This document shows positions 1 through 5,702 of a DNA stretch of 5,702 nucleotides, piece after piece. The notes below the pieces were generated by a model that saw only the letters and a list, made by a program, of their open reading frames with translations, did no database searches and was not told the DNA's origin. Position numbers and translations under genes: made by a program. The stretch spans positions 1-5,702 of the forward strand of contig NZ_JBBEXE010000012.1 of NCBI RefSeq assembly GCF_037645805.1, read 5' to 3'. Origin of the DNA: Leptobacterium_A meishanense (GTDB lineage: Bacteria; Bacteroidota; Bacteroidia; Flavobacteriales; Flavobacteriaceae). Within the stretch, counting starts at the first letter, position 1, and every line of letters begins with the position of its first letter.

Positions 1-3000
1 ACAACCTGGATCTAACCGTTGAAACCTTAAAGCCGGTTTATTTTAAGTATCCGGTTACCGAGCTGCTCTATAACAATGATACCTATGATATCAGCACTCT
101 TAGGCATACGGGAAAAGTTAGGTTTTCGCTTCCGCCGGAGGCCTCCAATGTCTCCATAACACCCTCCGGACCGGTAAATACTTCCCTAACATTGCTAAGC
201 GGCAGTACTTTTGAGGTGGCTGTGGCTCGTGATTCTGTGATGACCCGGAGCGCAACAACGAATATAGACGGAGACTATGATTATGGGTTTACTGTCAATT
301 ATACTATAGATGGTCAAGAGAAGCACGTACAGGTCAATGGCGATGTACCCCCCGAAAGGGAGTTTGTGCCGCTTTCGCTCATCGTAAGCAGGAACGGAAA
401 TGTGTTCTCGGAGTCCTCCGGGGAGGCTTTGATCTTTGATATGGGGGAAATGCTGGTAACCCAGCCCCTTTCCCTTGACTTTGAGTTTACACTGGTCAAC
501 TCCGGGAATGGGCCCATTCGTATTCCCCCGGAATATTTTGAACTAGTGAACACCGCCGGAGAGTCTGTAATAGCACCCAATCAAGCCAATGGGATCAGTA
601 TCACATGGCCTGCATCGATATTGAGCGACACCACAAGGATAGAAGCAGGGGAATCCTATAAGTTCCCAGGGACTGTGGCTGTACTTAATCCTATACAGTT
701 ACAAGATTTAATTAATCTCTTATCTGCTATTGATGATAACGTTGATGCAGGAGGAGGAGGTACCCCCCTTCCTTTTATAATAACCATTACTCCAATCATA
801 ATACCAGATATAGATCCCGGAAGCGGAACAGGGGGCGATCCAGAAACCGGACCAGAGGAGGAAGAAATTGTCAAACGATGTGATGACGGTGGTGATGAAA
901 TGGTGGTGACCGTTGGAGGAACAGGAGTTGGTAATGGAGAAAAGGTCTCTAGAAACCTAAACAATGCCCCTGACAAAATAGGATTTAAAATCAGCAACTG
1001 TGATGGTCACGTAGATGAACAGGGAAAGCCCAAAGACATTATCATCTATTCGGTAGAAATAAGTGGTGATCCGGCCATTTTTGGACCCGTAGAATTCGCT
1101 GCCCCTCAACCCATTATTCCGGGGGGTAGGGCCCGAGGTTCTTTCCCTATAAATGTAGACCAAATGGTACAGGACGCTATCTATACGGCCGCAGTAACCA
1201 TTGAGTCTAATGAAGGGCCCTTCAGCTTTAATTTAGAAGTTTTTAAAGATGACGATGATAACAATGGACGGTTGATTGTCTTAGACGGTTCAAATATTAA
1301 CTTGGATCCTAGCCAATTTCCTGAGGGTGCTGATATAACTACTACTCGGGCCATTGCTTTTGAAAATCGTAAAAAACGCCCAATCACTTTACGTAAAGAG
1401 TTTTTTGCAGAAACTGATGATGGGTCTATGGCAAACGGTTTAACATATCCAATAACAATAGAAGGAGCAAATGAGCTCATAGTACCTCCAAGTAGTACGT
1501 TGGTCATAGGAACACTTAACGTTACTTTTTCAGGAAACAGCCCGGGGGATTTTTCAGCCACGCTCACAGGTAGTGATACCGAGGGTACGGAGTATACGGC
1601 GCCTTTTTCCGGAAATGTAAAATGTGACGATCAATTTAGTTTGGAAAGAGGAAATGGAGATGTATTGAAGGCGGATTCCCCCGATACGTTCTTGGAATTT
1701 GATCTTCTGAATCAAGAAACACCTCACACTATCAACCTTTTTGTCAAAACAGAAGGGATCCCTATTAACGTTGATGTCACATTAGTCCCCCGTCCAGATC
1801 TACAAAATAACGACAGATTGACCATGGATGACACTTCAATTTCCCATACGATAGTACCCGGAAATGATGGAGTTATTCGGCTAGAGATAGAAACACATGG
1901 GCTTGCAGGTCAAAGAGTTCAGGGACTTATAACATTTAATAATGACAGGCCCGATTGCTTTAAGCTTGAAAATCTTTGGATAGATATAGAAGTGACAGGG
2001 ACAGGTGATGAAAATGGTTTTTGGGAACTGACCCTCACCGATATGGATGACCAACCTATACCGGACGAAGGAGTCGTTCTTAAAACCGATCCGGAGAATA
2101 CACAAAATGTGCTCCATAAGATTCTAATTGATAATCAAAGCAACTCAGATGTGACTATTGAAGATGGGGGCCCTCCTTACATGTTTTTGAGTGATGAAGA
2201 AGCCCCAGAAGGAGTAGACTTTTATTATCAAGTTACCGAAACCAGTGTGGGACAAGGTGTAGAGCCTGTTGTCCACGCACCGGCTAATAGAGTAACTTAT
2301 ATCGGGGATTTAGGAGTAGAGATTTTAAAAAACGCCAAAACAGGCGATTTTAGGGTTACCCTAAATGCCATAGATACGCAGGGAAACCATAAAACTGAAA
2401 CTCTTAGAGGAACCATTGTTAAGGAGGTCGATGGAGAGTATACTATACAAGTTATAGCTAGACTGGTAGAGGATGATGATAATACCCTTTTTATAGGCCA
2501 GAAAGACCTTGTATTTGATAATGACGTATTTGATTTTGGAGACGTTGCTTTTGATCCAGCTTTTGTAAATCCTCTTTTAGCCTTTTATATTACAATCAAA
2601 GCCCCTGATGAGATCCCTATTACCGTAAATAAAGAAAGCTTCACTTTTGAATTGGCAAATCATCTAGGACAACTTGCTCAAAAACCAGAAAACTTAATAA
2701 TTCAAATGCCTGAGATAGAAGAGCCTGTAGAAATCCCTGCAGGTGGATCAAAAACCTTCTTGGTACAAGCCGAAATGTTGCCTGAAATAGAGCAGGAGCT
2801 ATTCGCTGGTAATAACCGTTTACGCCTTCCTTTTCGTTTTACCCCTGTTGATGAAGAAACAATCATTGATGATCATCTGGTAACCTTAAAGCCTAAAAAC
2901 TTTTCTTTTGAAGGCAGTATTTTACATATCTGCCAAATATCCTCAGAAACACCTTGTCCGGGAAAACAAATATTGGTGACGCGTTTTTCTTCTCCTGATG

Positions 3001-5702
3001 AGCCAGAAGAAAGGGCATTTATAGTAAGACCGAATGACGTAACACCAATGACTGGCCTATCCTCAAATTTTGAAATTTTAAATAGTGGTTCTTTTCCTTT
3101 GAATATAGCGAAAATATTAATTTCGGGTAGTGATGGCTATAGGTTAATAGATCCTTCAACTAATTTCGACACACCACTTTCTACAGATTTTGATAATTTA
3201 AATTTATCGATCCCATCAGGATTCAGTATGTTTTTTAGTGTAGCTCGTAATCTCGGTATTGATGATGAAGCTTTAATAAGTATTGTTACGGATGCCGATA
3301 ATGTCCCTGATGATGCTTTTGGGGAATTTCGTTTTTTTGTGAAGCCCAGTAATAATGCAACTCCTTTTGATTTTTTCTTTGCCCAATCAGAAGAAACCCC
3401 CATCAGTTTAAATGCGCATGAAAAAAGAGAAAAAACAAATTCTTCCAATATATATCAGTTTAACGTTATTGATATTGGAGAAGTTACACCAAGGACCCCT
3501 CTTTATTTGGGGTTTTTGTTCGAAAACATACTGTCTGAACAAACAGAATTATTGATGGGTGAATTTAAGGCATCGATAAATGATCAGGTACTTTTGCAAA
3601 AAGGCTCTGAAAGCGCAGATAAACTTGCTTCATGGACCTATAGTTCCTATAGCGGGGAGTTACTTCCGTCAGCAGTTAATAGTATTTCTCCCGGGGGATA
3701 TATGAATTTCGAGGTTGAATTTATCCCGGAGAACCTGGAAGGGTTTTTTGAGGTTGAAGTATGGTTTACATCCAAAATAAAAGGGCAAAATAATATAAAA
3801 GAGCATCTCATTGTTTTAAGAGGCACCGCTGTTGAATCTTCTGCGATTGACTATACTTTTAGCCTTGTGGATGGTGGTAATAAAATTGATTTATGTGAAG
3901 AGTCGGGAAAAAACTGTGATCTTAAATTAGCATATTATGATACAGCCGGACTCCTTCAAGAAGAAACCATATTGGCTACTCCCATAGAGTCGGTGGCAGT
4001 CCCTGAGTTGATTTGGGTCTATGCCTCAGAAAACACCAGCAACCTAGAGGAGTTTACTGTAAGTTATCTTGGCAAAGAAGGCACCTTGTTTGAGGAAACA
4101 AGCGCTGATTTTAAACCTCCTGCAATAGGCGCAATTGGTAACTTTTGGCAAACTCCGGGAACTATTACGACTATACCCATAGGTCTGAAAATGAATCTCA
4201 GGGAACAACCTTTTGATCCGTTTTCAAGAAAACCAGCCTCAGGAAATCTTAATTTAATCTTAAAACGATCTGATAATACGGTCTTAGGCCGTTTACCTAT
4301 TATTGCTACAAGTATCCCCGCACCTATTCTATCTTATCAAATGGGCTTTCAGAGTATATTTGGAGACGGAGATTTTGTAGTGCCTGGAGGTATGATAGAT
4401 TTAGATCATGTCGATCTAGCTTTTGGGGAGCCCCCTAGAATAAAAGGCCCGTTACGGCTTCAAAATGAGGGAATTACTATATTTGATAAGGCTGTAATAG
4501 TCACCGAAGTGTATTTAGAGTCGAGCGATAATATAGATTGTGTTCCTGATAGCTTTTTTAAATTGCAGGATCCAACAGGATCATTTACGTTTTGCTCTTC
4601 GTCAACTCCAATAGTTTTATTCCAAGATGACGAGAATGGGGAGGCTATTGTGAACATCCAGTATGGCCTAGGCAATCCTGTCCCAGGTGAGTACAGTGAT
4701 GTATTGTTTATAGAATATATCAATACAGCAGATGTTGTCATTGATGATTTTACTGGTGTGCGAGGAGAGCCGGAAGTTTTTACGGCCTATTTTAACTTAA
4801 GCGCTACGGTTCATGCCCCTCCTAGTGAATTTGTCCCACAAACCACTATAAGTGCCTCGCCCTCTGGCGGAGGCGCTCCAAACGCATTGGGAATTGGCTC
4901 CAACCTTTCCATTCCGAAAGGGGTAACACAAGATTTGACAATCACAAATACAGGTGATGCTGCTTTAGAAATATCCAGTATGAATGTTACGAAAGTAAGC
5001 GATGGTGCTTTAATTACCGGTGATAAAGGAGGGTATGCACTATCACATAACACCCTTTCCATACCCCCCGGAGGAGAAGCCACCTTTAGCATCACCAATC
5101 TGTCAGCCTCCTGTGACCCGGATCAGCTGGGCTATGTAGAGATCATTACAAACGATCCCCTAAAGGAAAAATACCACTTTACTGTAAGCTGCTATAACCT
5201 CCCCGATCAGTTCAACAACATCCACCTTACCCAAGGTTCAAATATTGTGGAGTACGGCCATAACGACACCAATGCCTATAGCTTCCCGGAAACGGAGCTT
5301 GGTGTGCCCCTAAGCAGGACCTTTAGGGTCTATAATGACGGGAATGCGGTGTTTGATCTGGTAAACTTAAAAGCCTCCCCAGGGTTTAGGGTAAACCCAG
5401 CGCCCTTCAGCTTGAGTATCCCCCCTGGGGAGTACCGTAACTTCTTTGTAGAGTACCCAGCAGAAGCTACTGGTACTACCTCCGGTCAGGTAACTTTTGA
5501 GCGTGCAGGATTCCCCGGTGAGCCTTTTATTTTTAATATTGAAGGTACTGCCAGTGGCGCTACTACCGCTATGGGTATCCGACAGGGTGGGGGTACATGG
5601 ATCAGTGAAGGCGATGTGTTTGATTTTGGAACTTCTTCGGCTTTCCCTTTCCGTATTTACAACTTAGGGTATGATCATAATCTTAACATCAATTCCATTG
5701 AT
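1..5702 (+). CDS. Giant choice-of-anchor D / ASH-like Ig-fold repeat protein, interior fragment (both ends missing)
   Basis: One uninterrupted frame (first whole codon at base 3, last at 5700) encodes 1900 residues with no stop; the start and stop codons lie outside the window. The product is a string of all-beta modules of about 115-170 residues sharing ordered landmarks: an F-D-F-G-like opening strand, an F-x-h-x-N-x-G strand, an I-P-P-G-G turn and a closing h-x-G-T-h strand. This matches the ASPM-SPD2-Hydin / choice-of-anchor D type of immunoglobulin-like repeat known from large exported Bacteroidota proteins. Composition is acidic and rich in Asp, Asn, Gly, Thr and Pro; no transmembrane helix, coiled coil or enzyme motif is visible. 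Twelve cysteines fall as two per module in six modules, which suggests oxidative folding outside the cytoplasm. By inference it is a surface or secreted structural or adhesive protein; a type IX secretion C-terminal domain may exist downstream but is not in the window. Coding status is very sure; the family is fairly sure; the function is a guess. Confidence 0.95.
3..347 (+). other. Module 1 (partial at N-side): Ig-like beta repeat, residues 1-115
   Basis: The beginning of this module is cut by the window edge. Its closing strands are clear: residues 96-104 (FTVNYTIDG) and then VQVNGDV at 109-115, the h-x-G-x-h ending seen in most later modules. An aspartate-rich turn, DGDYDYG at 89-95, sits where related modules carry the S/T-N-D-P turn before the last two strands. 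It has no cysteine. GC is high for this gene (34 of 60 bases in 121-180). Confidence 0.55.
348..746 (+). other. Module 2: choice-of-anchor D-like repeat, residues 116-248
   Basis: This module carries the opening signature IFDMGEM at 144-150 and the second-strand signature FTLVNSGNGPIRI at 162-173. The turn is IEAGESYKF at 213-221, replacing the usual I-P-P-G-G. The last strand is not typical: after 226 the chain runs through a helix-like stretch (QLQDLINLLSAIDD, 232-245) into the linker. The module may therefore be lengthened or may close with strand-like residues 257-270 beyond part of the linker. It has no cysteine. Confidence 0.65.
747..866 (+). other. Gly/Pro/Glu-rich inter-module linker, residues 249-288
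   Basis: The segment starts with Ala followed by four glycines (250-253), contains an Ile-rich, strand-like stretch (258-267), then a Pro/Gly/Thr/Asp stretch with GSGTGGDP at 273-280 and ends with four glutamates (285-288). The composition is typical of flexible or extended linkers in secreted proteins. It is the longest low-complexity segment in the window and separates modules 1-2 from the rest. The Ile-rich part might instead be the closing strand of module 2. Confidence 0.5.
867..1247 (+). other. Module 3: Ig-like repeat with a cysteine pair, residues 289-415
   Basis: It shows the strand FKISNCDGH at 328-336 (the N-x-G position), the turn IIPGG at 371-375 followed by the strand GSFPINV (379-385), and the closing pair AAVTIESNEGPFSFNLEVF at 396-414, which is the canonical T-I-x-S-N-x-x-x-x-x-F-x-F-x-h ending of this repeat type. 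Cysteines 293 and 333 are the only two in the module and could form a disulfide linking the first strand to the N-x-G strand. Confidence 0.65.
1251..1286 (+). other. EF-hand-like Asp loop between modules 3 and 4, residues 417-428
   Basis: Twelve residues (DDDNNGRLIVLD) fit the calcium-loop spacing: Asp at 1, Asp at 3, Asn at 5, Gly at 6, a hydrophobic residue at 8 and an acidic residue at 12. It lies at the junction of two modules, where calcium is known to stiffen other repeat adhesins. No flanking EF-hand helices are evident, so it is at best a stand-alone loop. Acidic linkers can match by chance, because this protein is rich in Asp and Asn. Confidence 0.35.
1269..1622 (+). other. Module 4: Ig-like repeat, residues 423-540
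   Basis: The first strand is GRLIVLDG (422-429). The second signature is present in altered form as IAFENRKKRPITL at 451-463, with Asn455 in the usual place but a basic cluster replacing the N-x-G turn. The turn IVPPSS is at 493-498, followed by LNVTFSG at 505-511. The module closes with YTAPFSGNV at 531-539. It has no cysteine. It is one of the more compact modules and abuts module 5 directly. Confidence 0.6.
1623..2006 (+). other. Module 5: Ig-like repeat with a cysteine pair, residues 541-668
   Basis: The strand FDLLNQETPHTINLF (566-580) occupies the F-x-h-x-N position without the glycine. The turn is IVPGNDG at 617-623, then IRLEIETHG. The closing pair is very typical: QGLITFNNDRPDCF at 640-653 followed by WIDIEVTGTG at 659-668. 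Cys541 on the first strand and Cys652 on the penultimate strand are the only two, placed so that a disulfide could join the outer edges of the module. Confidence 0.65.
2007..2417 (+). other. Module 6: Ig-like repeat, residues 669-805
   Basis: The first strand is FWELTLTDMD (673-682). Strand HKILIDNQSNSDVTI at 705-719 holds the N-x-G-like position with Ser for Gly. The I-P-P-G-G turn is not recognisable; APANRVTYIGDLGVEI (759-774) occupies its place. The module closes with GDFRVTLNAIDTQGNHKTE (781-799) and TLRGTI at 800-805. It has no cysteine. It is a diverged member, assigned mainly by its position and ending. Confidence 0.5.
2418..2921 (+). other. Module 7: choice-of-anchor D-like repeat, residues 806-973
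   Basis: It begins with the strand YTIQVIARLVEDDDN (813-827), which ends in an acidic turn, and carries the clear opening signature DVFDFGDVAFDP at 841-852, nearly identical to DVFDFG in module 14. The turn EIPAGGSKTFLV is at 910-921. The closing strand is FSFEGSI at 967-973. At about 168 residues it is among the longest modules, with an insertion around 881-908. It has no cysteine. Confidence 0.65.
2922..3449 (+). other. Module 8: choice-of-anchor D-like repeat with a short cysteine hairpin, residues 974-1149
   Basis: It opens with HICQISSETPCPG (975-987), in which Cys977 and Cys985 lie only seven residues apart and could close a hairpin. The strand signature FEILNSGSFPLNI at 1023-1035 is textbook for the family, and the turn SIPSGFSMFFSV is at 1069-1080. 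The end is irregular: phenylalanine-rich FRFFVK (1109-1114) and DFFFAQ (1123-1128), then a charged stretch HEKREKTN (1139-1146) that looks like a linker. The DNA here is very AT-rich. Confidence 0.65.
3450..3836 (+). other. Module 9: choice-of-anchor D-like repeat, residues 1150-1278
   Basis: The opening signature is FNVIDIGEVTP at 1153-1163, followed by the strand LGFLFEN (1169-1175). The turn and next strand, SISPGGYMNFEVEFIPENLEG at 1227-1247, match the S-I-P-P-G-G and V-x-F-x-P pattern of the family closely. The closing strand is HLIVLRGTAVE at 1268-1278. It has no cysteine. An insertion rich in Ser and Tyr (1202-1220) separates the middle strands. Confidence 0.65.
3837..4316 (+). other. 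Module 10: strongly diverged beta repeat with a short cysteine hairpin, residues 1279-1438
   Basis: The first strand is YTFSLVDGG (1284-1292), followed by DLCEESGKNCDLKLAYY (1296-1312) with Cys1298 and Cys1305 six residues apart, similar in placement to the hairpin in module 8. None of the N-x-G or I-P-P-G-G signatures is recognisable. The end LNLILKRSDNTVLGRLPIIAT (1416-1436) resembles two closing strands. This could be one diverged module or a different all-beta fold inserted into the array. Confidence 0.4.
4317..4823 (+). other. Module 11: choice-of-anchor D-like repeat with a cysteine pair, residues 1439-1607
   Basis: The opening signature is VDLAFGEPP at 1470-1478 and the next strand is LRLQNEGITIF at 1484-1494, both close to the family pattern. 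Cys1513 and Cys1531 lie in the middle of the module. The usual turn is replaced by an acidic loop, QDDENGEA (1541-1548), before IVNIQYG. It closes with YFNLSATVHA (1596-1605) after YSDVLFIEYINT (1564-1575), a normal penultimate strand. It is about 169 residues, longer than typical. Confidence 0.6.
4824..5204 (+). other. Module 12: well-conserved ASH/choice-of-anchor D repeat, residues 1608-1734
   Basis: This module fits the family well. It has LSIPKGVTQDLTITNTGDAA at 1635-1654 with the N-T-G turn, LSIPPGGEATFSIT at 1685-1698, and the closing strands YVEIITNDPLKEKYHFTVSC at 1711-1730, where the T-N-D-P turn is the family consensus. Cys1704 and Cys1730 form its only pair. A short glycine-rich stretch (1621-1624) lies before the first core strand. 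GC rises again here after the AT-rich block. Confidence 0.75.
5205..5555 (+). other. Module 13: well-conserved ASH/choice-of-anchor D repeat, residues 1735-1851
   Basis: The first strand IHLTQGSNIVEYG (1740-1752) is followed by TELGVPLSRTFRVYNDGNAV at 1764-1783, LSIPPGEYRNFFVEYPA at 1804-1820, SGQVTFERAG at 1827-1836 and the closing strand PFIFNIEGTA at 1841-1850. All family landmarks are present in order and the length (about 117 residues) is typical. It has no cysteine. Together with module 12 it gives the most secure basis for the family call. Confidence 0.75.
5565..5702 (+). other. Module 14 (first third only): choice-of-anchor D repeat, residues 1855-1900
   Basis: The window ends inside this module. 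Visible are the first strand MGIRQGGGTWISEGD (1857-1871), the opening signature DVFDFGTSSAFP at 1871-1882 and the strand FRIYNLGYDHNLNI at 1883-1896 with its N-x-G turn. The array therefore continues past the right edge, and the gene has at least about 70 more residues of this repeat to come. Confidence 0.7.

Noticed and set aside
137..146. Perfect 10-base palindrome ggaggcctcc, a possible operator.
   Set aside because: It is short, lies deep in the coding frame and simply encodes Pro-Glu-Ala-Ser; there is no promoter or intergenic context.
750..764. GGA-triplet run as a possible microsatellite for phase variation.
   Set aside because: Only three GGA copies plus one GGT are present, and a triplet gain or loss would not shift the frame.
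2421..2457. AAGGAGG followed six bases later by ATG, looking like an internal ribosome binding site and start.
   Set aside because: The ATG at 2431 is out of the main frame and reaches a stop after eight codons. Strong Shine-Dalgarno use is also uncommon in Bacteroidota, the likely host group.
3190..3210. AT-rich near-palindrome around aatttaaatt, a possible regulatory or origin-like element.
   Set aside because: It encodes Asn-Leu-Asn-Leu in a beta strand region of module 8 within the most AT-rich part of the gene; the symmetry extends only about 10 bases.
3421..3436. Two runs of six A (3421-3426 and 3430-3435) that resemble slippery frameshift heptamers.
   Set aside because: Neither run is in the phase needed for the usual minus-one slip, the reading frame continues normally through both, and no downstream stem is evident. 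They encode a Lys/Glu/Arg linker.
314..5098. Eight short open frames on the opposite strand (for example 1181-1567, 656-997, 3137-3448).
   Set aside because: All lie inside the continuous + frame, encode Ser/Pro-rich sequence without recognisable motifs, and are expected by-products of the codon use of the sense gene.
1..5702. An undescribed defence, mobile or RNA-based system.
   Set aside because: The window contains only one coding frame for a structural repeat protein; no enzyme motif, array, inverted terminal repeat or non-coding stretch supports such a system.

Overview
The whole window lies inside one very large protein-coding gene on the + strand. Reading from base 3, 1900 consecutive codons run to the last base with no stop. 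Neither the start nor the end of the gene is present, so the signal peptide, anchor or sorting domain and total length cannot be seen. No RNA gene, mobile element, CRISPR array, promoter or terminator is visible, and no stretch longer than a few bases is non-coding.

The protein is a tandem array of about 13 complete or nearly complete beta-sandwich modules plus the first third of another. Each is roughly 115-170 residues. Their family is betrayed by four recurring landmarks in a fixed order: an opening F-D-F-G type strand (145-148, 842-848, 1156-1161, 1472-1475, 1873-1876); a strand of the form F-x-h-x-N-x-G (162-168, 1023-1029, 1484-1490, 1645-1651, 1774-1780, 1883-1889); a turn of the form S-I-P-P-G-G (371-375, 910-915, 1069-1073, 1227-1232, 1686-1691, 1805-1809); and a closing strand h-x-G-T/N-h (111-115, 535-539, 664-667, 801-805, 969-973, 1272-1276, 1846-1850). 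This is the pattern of the choice-of-anchor D / ASH (ASPM-SPD2-Hydin)-like immunoglobulin fold common in giant secreted proteins of Bacteroidota. Residue numbers here and below count from the codon at base 3; residue r begins at base 3r.

The organism is most likely a member of Bacteroidota (Flavobacteriia or Cytophagia type). The reasons are the moderate-to-low GC, the protein family, the very long acidic Asp/Asn/Gly-rich surface-type protein, and codon use favouring gat, aat, tta and ata. This is inference; no marker gene is present.

Layout: modules 1-2 (bases 3-746) are GC-richer. A Gly/Pro/Glu linker (747-866) follows, then modules 3-6 (867-2417) with an EF-hand-like aspartate loop at 1251-1286. 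Modules 7-11 (2418-4823) are strikingly AT-rich and most diverged. Modules 12-14 (4824-5702) return to GC-richer sequence and match the family pattern best. Twelve cysteines occur, exactly two in each of six modules and none in the others, which fits intra-module disulfides in an exported protein. The likely role is structural (a cell-surface stalk, adhesin or matrix protein); no catalytic domain is seen.
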